Positions 53,601 through 64,000 of a stretch of DNA of 64,000 bases are shown in pieces (within the stretch, counting starts at the first letter, position 1; every line of letters starts with the position of its first letter). The translations under genes were made by a program, and so were the position numbers. A model generated the notes under the pieces. The model was given only the letters and a program-made list of their open reading frames with translations, was not told where the DNA came from and ran no database searches. Source of the stretch: Pegea sp. RAD2-039 (lineage: Eukaryota; Chordata; Thaliacea; Salpida; Salpidae); NCBI GenBank assembly GCA_034620365.1, contig JAQGEQ010000043.1, positions 124,001 to 188,000 of the forward strand, given 5' to 3'.

Positions 53601-54901
53601 GCTTATTGTGACTTTCATAGATAAATAACGATATAAATCGAACTTTGCTTATTTCAAAGCTTTGTAAGGTTTTTAATCCTAAATAGTTTGTCGAAAAGTG
53701 CTAAAAATAAAATAAACAAATAAGTTCAAAAAATTTGCGACAGTAACTAAATTTTGCTATTAGATACTATGATTAAGAAAACATTTTTATCAAATTCAGT
53801 TCAATATAAGGTTTATTTAGTGATGATCAAATCGGTTTTATTAACTTATAAGTTTTTTGATGACAAACTGGTCGATTTTATGAATGATTTTTATCAGTAA
53901 TCACAAACCTTGAATATTTAAAAAACAAGCAAACTAAAAATTGTTGCAACTGTGAGCCAAAACCACATCTTCCCTAACTATATATACTCCGAAAATATAA
54001 CAACACACCTCACTAATATATTGATTAGCAAATATCAAATCATACTTCTGTGAACTCCATATGGCTTTGAATGTGTATCAGTCATAGCAACTTTATCTTA
54101 CTAGACGATTAATTAATGCTATTTAATAATACATTCATATTATTATGTCTTGCAATATAACAAAATCTTTAACATAAACATTTGCTAGAAATGTGCAAAT
54201 TCATCTTAATGAAAGAACATCACATTAGTTCTATTAACCTCTTAAAAATCAATTCACATTTAAAAAATAAATATAAATGTTGAAATATAATTGTTGATTA
54301 GTTTAAAGAAACATTTTTTAATAAAATGTATATAGTAATTAAATATAAATGTAATAATTTAATTTCTTTTAGAGATTGTTTATCCTATCAAAAAGAAGAA
54401 ATTATCATTGGAAAAAAGTAACTAAAAAGTAACATGATTTTATCAAAAAGTACTTTATGATTTTTTACTTTAGCTTTTTCGATTTAGTAAAAGCTTCTTG
54501 TATAGTTTTATAAACAGATTTTATCAAGGGTAGTAAGGTTTTTATTTATATATCGGATAAGCGTTAGTAAAACTTGTAATTATGTTTGTAAATTTCTTAC
54601 TTTAAACATTTGAATAATCAGTGTTAAAAATACTTTGTAATTATGACAATTCTTATCAAATAAAAATATAAGAGCCAGTTAATGTCATTTTTTAATTAGG
54701 CTTCTGTTTTATTGCAAGCAAACTTTTATCGTATTGATTACCGTTTTATTGTAGCAAAATTATCTGGACTTAAGAAATGTTTATGTTTAAAAACAACAAA
54801 ATTGAATAATCATATTTATTTTAAAATAAAATTTTTAAGTTCAACTAACCTGTCTTACCTACACCACCTACGCCTAGCACAACTATCCGGAAAGACTTCA
54901 T
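50680..54901 (-). CDS. RERG/RASL-type small GTPase with altered switch regions
   Basis: Four exons (54901-54850, 53447-53391, 53280-53204, 51312-50680) join in phase to 272 residues. The G domain has P-loop GVGGVGKT (10-17), then LTVRFMTNRYIGDYEP, G4 GNKLDL (120-125) and G5 EISVKES (151-157). WGESFIFVYDVTDKYSFDEL is typical of the RERG/RASL12 group of Ras-like proteins, which restrain growth signalling. Two key places are unusual: the switch-I position of Ras Thr35 is Gly (YEPGLE, Gly35), and the switch-II motif reads DTAAGQ (57-62), with one extra Ala against DTAGQ. The tail of about 100 residues is Ser/Lys-rich and ends GVWEI with no CAAX box, as in RERG. The last intron is 1.9 kb. TGACGTCA occurs once in the last exon and once in that intron. 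Family placement is solid, subfamily less so. Confidence 0.85.
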
Positions 54902-55038
54902 CTCTTGAACCTAGGAGGACGAGCTATTATGTCTGCATCAGTTTGTCAAAGATCTAGAAAGCATTTTTATTTTTCTATAATTTCTTTTTCATTATATATA
55001 TAAAAAGATAAAAATCAATTTATTAAATATTATATTAC

Positions 55039-55119
55039 GACGTAATAAGATAGACTTTGAGATGGATAAATAATTAAGTTGATTGGCTTTCCACGCACGG
55101 GTTCGTATCCTATCTCGTC
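55039..55119 (+). tRNA. Degenerate serine-tRNA-like sequence (relic)
   Basis: The 3' half resembles a type-II serine tRNA: a pyrimidine-rich variable arm, then ACGCACGGGTTCGTATCC, one base off a B box, and CTCGTC as an acceptor 3' strand. A GACG sits 81 bases upstream, the right length for tRNA-Ser, but the acceptor, D and anticodon arms do not pair properly. It is therefore a pseudogene or the head of a short interspersed element rather than a working tRNA. Confidence 0.25.
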
Positions 55120-57403
55120 ATCGGAGGTACAGCATACCGCGATATATAACACCACCTGTTATGTGCAGAAAGTTTCCTACGTCTTGTAATTACAGCAAAA
55201 GAAGGCTATGACAGTAAGCCCGGACAGAAAATCTACAATCTGTTGACCTTGATATGGTTATCTCAGGCCACTAGGTCATGTTACCAAGCATCAAGTGTTG
55301 AGATAGTTCAGTGCATGCAGCTTTTTAAAGTTTTTATTTGTAAGAATTGTTAACATACACCGCGAGAATTGGAAAGCGTATAAATCTATGAGTTCTTTTT
55401 TTATTAATAAATTTGATTCATAATTATCTCATAATCAGTTATTTTAAACATGAATTGAAATTGGAATATTTAACAAAATATATTATTGAAAGTTATAAAA
55501 GATGAAAGACAACACACTTTTGGCCCAACATTTTTGCTTTATAAAAATTTTGCAGAAAAGTATGCGGGTTGGAAAATACAAATTACAATCTTCAAGTTGT
55601 TACTTTTTCTATTGGCAATACCGACAGAAAATTGCTTGGATGTTTGTACTATCTGAAGAAGTTTTTCCAATATTTCTCGCTAATTTCTTATGGTAACAAA
55701 TTGAAAATGAAAGTTTAAGTAATATTTAACAGTTAATTATATAACATTTCGACTTTAATCATTTTGAAGAGGTTTTACAACAACTAAAGCATTATTTAAT
55801 TTGGAATGAGTAATTAGATATTTATTGATTATTCTATCGTTCTAGACCAATATTGTCAATTTCATTTATTAATTATACTGTTGATGATTTCTTTGACAAT
55901 TTCCTCGAGTACTCTTTTATAAAGAAAACTATATCAATGATCTAATAAAGTTATCAATCAAATTTAAACATCATTGAGACATTTATAAACTGTTCAATTA
56001 AATTAAATGATTTTAATATCCTTTAAAAAAATGATGGAAATATTAAAACAGCGTTAATTAAAAATTTTCTTAAGCTCAATAAAAATGTTAAACAGCGCTT
56101 TTTCTAATTCTTATTTCTGCCTTAGTGCTAGTAATTTTTTGAACTCAAGAATTATTTTTTTACAAACATATATGTTTGTTTCTCAATTTAATGTTGTTCA
56201 CAATTGGTAAACAAGCAACATTATAAGAAATTAGATGATGGATAAATATATATCCACTTAAAAAGATTAATGGCACAAACAAAAGCACTAAGATAATGTT
56301 AGAAACAAAAAATTTTGTTCAAATTTTTTTTTTATTTAAACTTTATATGAAAATGAAAAATCAGAAGTTAATTTTGCGGCATTGATATATAAATTATTTT
56401 AAAATAATAGATTACAACAATACTTGACGAGAAAATATAATATAAAAGGTTTATCAAGAGAGTATTTAGCGAGTAAATAGCTAACTTGTGAATTTAAATA
56501 ATTAACGATGAAAAATGATTTGAAATATAATAAATTAGATATAAAGTAATTAAAAAGATTTAAACGATTTTCCATGATTAAGTTTGCTAGTTGATAAATT
56601 ACAAAAACATATGAAACTTTTAAAGCTCTTTAGAAAAATAATCGAAACATTTTAAAGCTTATCTTTGTATATCGACTTTTCAAAAAACGTTTTTCTAACT
56701 GACAGCTATTAAATCTTCTTTTTTTGAAACTCTTTTTTGCAAAACCTTCGCTGCTACTTGTAGTAACTTTTTCACACTTCGGTGCACACTGGCATATGAA
56801 ACTATCCTAGCTTTAAAAGTTGACTAATTCCATCTACATCAAAAATTGTGGTCATAGTCAAAAACTTTATAGCTGCTTAATTAAGTAAACGAAGAACGAC
56901 TTAATCCATATATTTGTGAAATATGAATATGATTAAAAGTTAATTTTTGCTTAAAATAGAGGTATCTTCGAAAATGGAGGAAAAACTTTCGAGCTTTATG
57001 TAGACAAGTTGAAATGAAAAGAATTTTATGTTAATATATTTGACTATCAGATTTGATAACTTCATACAGAAATTTAAAATGATTTCGAATGTAATGCAAT
57101 TAAACGTGATTAGAAAAACTAAACTAAAATAAGTTTTAATTGTGGGTAAATTCACTAGGTATATCGTTATTCAAAAACGTTTACATTAGGCAGCAATATT
57201 TTTGTTTAAATTTACCACAATTAGTTAGTTTATAAGATACTGCAACTCAAAAGTTTATCTTTCGGGCTGTAGTTACTATTTATTTGCTTTCGAATTTCTT
57301 GAGTATAAAAGTTAAAGATGTTTCTTAAAATCCAAAAGATAATATAGAGTTAAATTCAATTATCTAAAACTTATAAGCAAAATTGCTTCTTACAGCCTTT
57401 TTC

Positions 57404-57480
57404 AAATCGCTTAGCTCAATCGGTAGATAATAAATAATAATAAGTATGATTATAAACTCGTTTTAAGAGCCAGTTACTCT
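57404..57480 (+). tRNA. tRNA 5'-half-like sequence (relic)
   Basis: CTTAGCTCAATCGGTAGA at 57410-57427 is a good tRNA A box and D arm. No B box follows at the right distance and no acceptor stem forms. A second tRNA-like piece with GGACTGTA and AGGTTG, recalling a tyrosine tRNA anticodon arm, lies near 57545-57590. Both look decayed. Confidence 0.2.
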
Positions 57481-60400
57481 GTTTCCAATCTCAATTAGAA
57501 GACATGCTTTTAATAGAAAACACATTTGATTGGCTTAGCACCGGTGTTATAGGTTTGGACTGTAAAACCGAAGGTTGTCACGTGGCATAAGAAAATTGAA
57601 GGTCCTGATGATTAGTCTTGAGTATTAATTAGTAGTTACTGAAAAATATAGTGGTTTTAATTTATGATAAAATTGAACACTACTAACCAGTTTTTATAAT
57701 TTCAATTTATTCTATTACACTTTTTTATAAGAAGACATTTCTCGAGCTGTTTTGATTCGTTGCTGAATGCTTTTACAATTTCAGCAAGAGTTTAGTAATT
57801 TTTTGATGCTTTTATCTATACATATTAATTATTTATATCTTATAAAAAAATGATTAGCCGTTAAAGCTGAGAGCATGTTTATAGACCCAAATAGTCTGCC
57901 TGCAGCCAGAGAGTGGTGTCACTGAAAAAAGTTACCAATTCTCTAAACAAGTGTGTGTCGAGTAGGGCTAATGGGTATAAACTAACTGCACCTGTTAAAT
58001 GTACTATCCTGAAATTGTACAAATACTTTGCTAGCTACCAAACATGTATAAAGGCTGAGTTGATGCTTTGATGATAATATGTACAGGAGGTGAATGTTTT
58101 TTGAACGCTGTTTACTAAGTAATGACAAGCAAAGATCAAACAAATCGTTAGAAGTTGTTGGTACTTTTTAATACGCCTATTCAAAAACTGGGAATATCAG
58201 TTACAGCAGCTGACAATTTTGTCATTCAAAAAAGCTGGCAGCAGGGAAATCACCGAAAAGAAGTATTTTGACAGATACTGTAGCAGGAGAATTTCCTAAA
58301 AGGTGAATAAAACAAAAACGAAGCAAAATTAATGGTGGCGGTCATAAAGGAGGCCTTTCTAAAATGTGGCAGCAGCAAATATCATGATTTTGGAAATTAT
58401 CGTGCCAGATCAAGTACCTGTTTCAGATGTGGAAATATGTGTGGGACAGTATAGTTGGATATATGATCTTTAAAAACTTAAAGTAGTAAAAAAACATTCA
58501 TAAGTCTTACCATGCCTTTACAAAGTACTAGTTAAATGTTGCCCATCTAAGTACTTCTCTGTGTCGACCAGGGTATTTCAAAAAAATGACCCTACTATCT
58601 TTATTAGATTTGAACTTGCTTGTAAAGTATAATGTTAAGTCAGAGCTTATAGGTATGTTCTGGTAATACAGTTTTCTCGTGTTTGGAGTTTGTCCGCAAT
58701 TCTGTTATTTTTTTTTGGAAATACTGAGAAACAAGCTATACCTTCACGATACTCAACAAAATTCAGAAAAGTTCTGCTGAAGGCATCATAAAAAAAACAA
58801 AAAGTCTTCTAAGCTGCGAATATTTTCTCCAAAATGTTCTAATTAGCTGGTCAAATAGTTGGTTATCAAAATGAAATCGGGTTTGTAAAAATATTTTATT
58901 GCCCTTGTAATAGATGGAATAAATGGTAAGGAGATGAATTAACTTCCGGATAATATATAACTATACATATTCTAAGCAGTCAAGTTTAGCTCTTTAAGTA
59001 TCAATGTACAGAAAAATTGTTGTAGTACTTAAAAGTCTGGTACTTTTATTTTTAGAAAATCCAGTTTGAAGTGTCAGAAATTGTATGAAGTGTCATTCAC
59101 CACCGAGAAAGCGATTTGAAAGTGTGAGTGGATAACTAAGCAAAGAAGAAGCTTTAATGGTTGCTATAGATAGTACCTAATTTTACAAAAACTGTTGTAA
59201 AGTTGCAGCTAAAGTACACAATACCTTAGAATTATTTGTGTATGCACAATCTTTTCTATAAGCTTTCTCTTAGTTAGTTTATAGAATGATTTTGCTGAGT
59301 GTACTCTGGTCACAACTCATTATTTTGTTTGATAAATGTGTAATGAAATTATGTGTGTAAAATCTATTTCTTAGTATTTTAAAAATAAAATTATAATTGA
59401 AGTACTAATGAACAAATTAATGAAATAAAAACAACAATAAAATCAGTAATAGCACATATAGTAGTTTTGATAAGTTATTATAATGCAGCAGTTTTTTTGT
59501 AAATTTAAAATTCTTTTTGAACCTACAAGTCTCGTTTTTAATCATTCAAAACTTTAATTATCTATTCTTTATCATTCTGTTCTTCAAATAAAAACTTGCT
59601 TTTGCGAGTAATGACTTCTAAATTTTTCTGCATCAATAGACAAGGAATAATTATTTTTATAAATATAAAATGTCTACAATTTTTATTAATTTTTTCCACT
59701 TAACCTTATCTTTTGCGATAGTGACGTATTTGCGTTCTTCTATATTTTAACGTTTGTATTTCGCTATCGGAATTCTTTCTCGACTAACCAAAGCCTAGCT
59801 TGAAAAATAGTTTTTAAAATTTGTTTTTGAGCGATTTAGATTTGATTATATTGCTTTGTTTAGGGAGTGGTTTTTTAACAGATATAAATTAGAAATTAAA
59901 GAATTTTGGTTGTCATATTAATCAAGCTTTTTAATTTTTTATATGTATCTACTGTAACATTTATAAGGGGCGTCAACTTTTTTTAGTTTGATTGCTTTTA
60001 CTGTTAATTTCCTTATTTATTTCATTTTTTTTAATGAACTTTTGTATATACTGATTTAATAATGTATTTATAAAAGTGTAAAGCCTATAAAGGAATCTAT
60101 AAATAATAAATTGATATATTATTTAGAAAGTTTCAGATTTTAAATACAGATTAAATAACTAAGTAAGCTACATTAATATATGATTCAAAATGATTAAATA
60201 TTAGATTTTCAATTTCATTAAAAGAATTTAGATATATTAAGGTATATATAACTTACTTAAATTTGTATAAGTCATAAGATTTCTGCTAAAGTATTTATTA
60301 TATAAATAATTTTTTATATTCTATTATTTTTACTGTTTAATCTAGAAGAAAAATTTAAGATATGAACTAATATTGTGATATAATATCTAAAGTAACAGGT

Positions 60401-61053
60401 TTAAATTTTGTTGCCAGATTAAAATCTAATTTATAATATATTATATATATAATAAATATAATCTAAGTTATGATTATAAATATAAGTGTAATTATAGTAT
60501 AAAAATGTTATAAATCATCTTTTTTCAATCTATAAACTTTTTATTAAACACATTTGTGGAAACTTTAGTGTCTCACTAGTTTTTTTTATAAAAAATTTTT
60601 TATGTTGTTACTTTTGACATTATTTTTGTTTGAAGCAAGATTTTATTCATTTATTTTCTCATTTAATAAGTTGAATTTTACTTGATATTTTTATGATGAA
60701 ATGATGAAATTTATAAAACATTTACTGGTTTAGAAATTATAAAAAAATCAATATTTAGTTCATCTTGATTTGATTAATTTTCACTCTAAAGATTATTATT
60801 TATATGAAATGAAGTAAATCAAGTTTATTTTATATTAACTAAAAGCATATTTGTATATTTTGAGTAGTTGAAAAGATTTTCATATTTATAGATAATGATG
60901 GTTTTTTATGTATAAAACTTACTATTTATTTTTTAAAGTATTATGATTTTTAGTTCATAGTTTTGAAATAGATTATGTATGAACTAAAGAAAGTTTTAGA
61001 TTAAATGACTAATATTTTGTTTAAATTCAGATAGGTAAGCATCTTGCGTAGAG

Positions 61054-61686
61054 ATGTCATTTTCTAAAATATTGGATTACTCATCATCTGATGATGAAGA
61101 TGATGTTGATTACATTCCTCAAGATGCTTTTAGTGATAATGAAGAAAAAACTGAAGATATAAAAGATGTTGATCCTATAACAGTGAAAAAAAATAAAGAA
61201 GAAGCTAAAAAAATATGGTTAGAAATGAAAGATGAAAACAAATCTGATATGACTACAACAACCGACAAATGTAGTCGGGAAAAAGAACAATCTATAAGTT
61301 CTAACTCTATTAATCATCAAATTATCGAATCACCAAAAACTTCTGACGCTAAAAAACAAAAACTTTCCAATGTGACTTCAAAATGTAAACATCTAAATAC
61401 ATCATTGAAGTTAGATAGCGTTTTAAACTCATCTAAGCGAAAAAGTAGTGATAAGCTCGCCAATATTTTAAGTTCTGTCAATAAAAAGTCAAAAATGAGC
61501 ACTTTAGAAAAATCGAGATTAGATTGGAAGCAATTTAAAAAAGATGAAGATATAGAAGAAGACTTGTCAAGCTTTTCACGAAGCAAGGATGGCTATGTGG
61601 AAAAACTTTTGTTTCTTGAAAGAACAGATCAAAGGCAATATCAAATAGAAAAAAATATTCGTTTTAAGAAATCTAACAAACGATGA
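61054..61686 (+). CDS. CFDP1: Craniofacial development protein 1-like (BCNT/SWC5)
   Basis: Single-exon gene for 210 residues. The C-terminal 60 or so residues form the BCNT domain that defines the family ([17 protein letters not shown], then [20 protein letters not shown]), and the N-terminus is acidic ([18 protein letters not shown]), with a lysine-rich middle. CFDP1, called Swc5 in yeast, is a subunit of the SRCAP/SWR1 chromatin remodeller and helps exchange H2A for H2A.Z in the nucleus. Human CFDP1 is longer (299), the difference lying in the variable middle. The sequence upstream holds an acceptor-like TTAAATTCAG ending 24 bases before the ATG. AATAAA at 61802-61807 ends the gene. G-gamma follows in the same direction 426 bases on. 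Confidence 0.9.
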   Translation: MSFSKILDYSSSDDEDDVDYIPQDAFSDNEEKTEDIKDVDPITVKKNKEEAKKIWLEMKDENKSDMTTTTDKCSREKEQSISSNSINHQIIESPKTSDAKKQKLSNVTSKCKHLNTSLKLDSVLNSSKRKSSDKLANILSSVNKKSKMSTLEKSRLDWKQFKKDEDIEEDLSSFSRSKDGYVEKLLFLERTDQRQYQIEKNIRFKKSNKR

Positions 61687-62112
61687 TTTTTAATTATTTA
61701 AAGTTTTGTTTTATAAAACTTGTTACTTTTAGGTGATAATATTTAGTTTTGCTTATTTTAAGCTTTGCTCATTTTCTTATGAGCTTGTATATTGGTTATT
61801 TAATAAAGTTTTTGTATTTCATCAATCATGTTTATACCAAAAGGGTATTTGTGATTACTAATTAATCCATGATGTAGTTAAATTTTCTGTTACTATTTCA
61901 TTTTAGTTAAATACAAAAACTCTGTCTTTAAGATAAAAAAATTCTGAGTACATCACTGCCCAGAGGTTAATTGGTTACAAATGCTTTTTGGTTAATTTCC
62001 AAGACTTCTCAGCTGATAGCACTACACAATTGTTAAAACTTGATTAAATGAGCAGTTTATTGTGTTTTTTCAGTTCTGCATTTGTAAAGGTAGTTTATTA
62101 GACTTTACTATT

Positions 62113-62377
62113 ATGGATGTCTTTCCCAGTTCAACTTATACTGTTCAGTCTGCTGAGAAGTCATTTAATGAGCTAAAATCCCATATGAAAATGGAAAGAC
62201 TTCCAGTAAGAAGCTATTTGCTTTACAAAGTTTAAATTTAACAAATTCTTTTTTCAGGTTTCAGCTTCTGGAAGAGAGATTCTAAACTTTGTGCTGGATA
62301 ACCAACCGAAGGACTTTTTAATTGTCAAACCACCTGACAATCCCTTTAAGCCCAAGAGCACTTGTATGTTCTTGTGA
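62113..62377 (+). CDS. G protein gamma subunit
   Basis: Two exons (62113-62205 and 62258-62377) encode 70 residues, the normal size. The GGL helix pattern is visible (SFNELKSHMKMERLPVSASG), followed by the conserved NPFK motif near the end (DNPFKPKST) and the CAAX box CMFL. A final Leu predicts geranylgeranylation of the Cys and membrane attachment of the beta-gamma dimer. G-gamma pairs with G-beta in signalling from seven-helix receptors. The isoform cannot be named. A pyrimidine-rich acceptor (TGTTTTTTCAG) ends 40 bases before the ATG, suggesting an untranslated leader exon or a trans-splice site. AATAAA is at 62726-62731. Confidence 0.93.
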
Positions 62378-63390
62378 TCTTTATACTTGGACAAGTCTCT
62401 TTTGAGTGTATTGTTTCTTTGTCATATCAATATCTTTTTATATATGCTATTTGCCGAACTACAAATTCATATCATAAGAATCCTCTAGTTATACCTACTC
62501 TATAAAGTTAGATTCTCATACTCTGTTCATCTTTACTATCTAAATCTTGCTTGTCATTCGGCAATTGATTTTAGCTAACTTTCTTTGCATAGTACATAAT
62601 TATGTTATATTTTAACAACTTTGATATTACGTTTAATCAGGTGCTGAAACTATTAATTTAATCTATGTTTTCAGAGTTTGGCTCCCTATTATAAACATGC
62701 CGTTTTATTTTAATGTATCATCACTAATAAACTTTTTCTAACATATTTTCAATCTGCAATCAATTGTGATACCTTTTAAGTAAGCACTTCCCACCTGCAT
62801 GCGTTTAAAACACAAATTATTCTGCGTTATCTCTGTTTATTTCAAACCTGGATCTCAACAAAATTCTAAAGGACAGGAGGCGTAGCATGTATAACGAGTA
62901 AATATGCATTTATAATTTGTATAAAATAAATTAGTATTATCAATTTTGGTGTTGGCTACTGTAAAAAAAGTTTTTAGCCAATTATATATATGCCAAATAT
63001 ATGTGAAATTCTCATTGATTTTAGTAAGTGCTTTATTAAAATAGCTTAATTGCAAATATATTGATTTTGACATTTCAGATGTCAAGTTATGCTCCATCAT
63101 TTAGAATTTCCACTTTAAAGTCACATTAAACTTTTCAATTTCTATCATTTTTTAATAATGAGTTTTTTAGTAAGTTGATATTAAAAATATCAACAAATGT
63201 ATGTTGCCAGTAATTAGAAAAGATGAAATGAAAACGTCGAGCAATTACAAGTGAATCTTATGTATAAGCTGATGAGTATTTTAACCAAGTATGAAGAAGT
63301 TACAATAATGACACGAAAAAACCATCAACCATTTTTTAAATTGGATCAAGAGCTAGAAAACTTTTAGAAAAATGAGAACAAAAAAACTTT
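62378..63390. other. 3' flanks of G-gamma and RNF170, no gene seen
   Basis: About 1 kb between convergent genes. AT-rich, with no supported open frame. The minus-strand frame at 62855-63100 lacks any recognisable feature. Confidence 0.5.
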
Positions 63391-64000
63391 TCAATCTCTT
63401 TGAGCAACAACTTGCCTGTAGATGATAGTCATATATACTAATACAAGTAAAAGGACAAATAAATCATCTAAGAGGCCTAGTAGACCTAATACAGCTTCTG
63501 GTAGAATGTCTAAAGGTGAAATGAGATAAACCAGAATTGCAACGACACAAAGTACAATACGAGCACGAAACATTATTACTAACCCACCAACCGAAAAAAA
63601 CTCTCTTAATAGATGTCTTAACAGAGCAGGCAAGTCCCAAAAATAATCCATCAGCTGTAAAGAGAAATATGAAGTTTACAGCATACACCGAAATTCATTT
63701 CTTACCGGCCTGGGTTGCCCTGAAAATCTCCGATTATAATCTCGGATGCTTTGCTCGATTTCTTCGCCTCCTTCTGAATCAGGAGGAAAGTCTCGAAGTA
63801 ACAAGCTGACAGTCTGTCGACAAACTGGACACTGCACTGCACCTAACCAGTTTCCAAATAACCAATATGTCACTATACACTGGCCTGAAAGGTTACTCAA
63901 AGTTTTAAAGTTGTGGCAAGTTACGAGCTAGTTGCTTTACCACAGAATAAATGGCCACAATTAGTTTCTACTGCAAATCTAGCATCATGTAGACAAATAG
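63391..64000 (-). CDS. RNF170: RNF170-like RING E3 ubiquitin ligase (5' end missing)
   Basis: Three exons are present (64000-63941 and beyond, 63884-63707/63706, 63654-63391). The first enters mid-RING with CLHDARFAVETNCGHLFC, the second completes it (CIVTYWLFGNWLGAVQCPVC followed by RQTVSLLL) and has IRDYNRRFSGQPRP. The third carries a C-terminal membrane region with SVGGLVIMFRARIVL and the DUF1232-type hairpin LVYLISPLDILPEAVLG before a last membrane segment and …YRQVVAQRD. RNF170 resides in the ER membrane and ubiquitylates activated IP3 receptors for degradation. The RING Cys/His ligands seen are all in place. The N-terminal membrane segment and the first zinc ligand lie beyond the window edge. 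Confidence 0.92.

Larger units (their letters stand above)
54902..61053. other. Long intergenic region with tRNA-like relics
   Basis: About 6.1 kb of AT-rich DNA. The less AT-rich part at 55081-55330 lies 200-430 bases upstream of the RERG-like start and may be promoter sequence, although its left edge resembles a tRNA 3' half (listed separately). At 58060-58460 there are short protein-like frames, one from Met at 58332 to a stop at 58452 with a CFRCGNMC motif, broken on all sides. TA-rich runs occur near 60420-60480. No intact gene is supported. Confidence 0.4.

Noticed and set aside
1..64000. CRISPR arrays, bacterial operons or intact retroelements
   Set aside because: No evenly spaced repeats with spacers, no ribosome binding sites and no reverse transcriptase or integrase motifs were seen; spliced animal genes fill the window.

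Overview
The window is an AT-rich (by eye roughly 70-75% A+T) nuclear segment of an invertebrate metazoan. Genes are split by many short GT-AG introns, mostly about 50-70 bases with a few of 0.5-2 kb. Animal-specific families (KANK with a talin-binding KN motif, RERG/RASL-type Ras, ABCG1/4-type half transporter, G-protein gamma subunit, MDH1B, a sperm microtubule inner protein) point to an animal with flagellated sperm or cilia. I cannot fix the phylum. Gene models below were built by joining open frames across GT/AG sites with matching phase.

Layout: 1.2-5.0 kb (-) an unrecognised single-pass membrane protein with a GC-boxed upstream region; 5.3-11.6 kb intergenic with a decayed GC-elevated gene relic near 10.1-11.1 kb; 11.6-16.3 kb (+) MDH1B; 17.3-17.9 kb (+) a small secreted six-cysteine peptide; 20.9-23.6 kb (+) a CYP3-clan P450; 24.8-25.2 kb (+) an SPMIP11/TEX49-like sperm protein; 25.6-29.1 kb (+) an ABCG1/4-type transporter, convergent with CAND1 at 29.3-35.0 kb (-); 40.7-46.0 kb (+) KANK; 47.0-48.3 kb (-) an ECHDC2/AUH-type mitochondrial enoyl-CoA hydratase; 50.7-54.9 kb (-) a divergent RERG-like GTPase; 61.1-61.7 kb (+) a CFDP1/BCNT (SWC5) protein; 62.1-62.4 kb (+) a G-gamma subunit; 63.4 kb to the end (-) RNF170, missing its 5' end.

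The genes do not form one pathway. MDH1B and the SPMIP11-like gene are both flagellar/ciliary families. CAND1 and RNF170 act in ubiquitin pathways. P450, ABCG and ECHDC2 concern lipid or xenobiotic handling. G-gamma and the RERG-like protein are G-protein signalling components.

The most unusual signals are: (1) twelve exact copies of the CRE-type palindrome TGACGTCA within about 2.5 kb of the KANK gene, in exons and introns alike, so that a DNA motif appears to shape a Thr/Ser-rich protein linker; (2) a Ras-like GTPase with glycine at the switch-I threonine position and an extra alanine inside the DTAGQ motif; (3) a new-looking secreted six-cysteine peptide; (4) an orphan membrane protein; (5) 3' splice-site-like signals a few tens of bases ahead of many start codons, which may mean spliced-leader trans-splicing.
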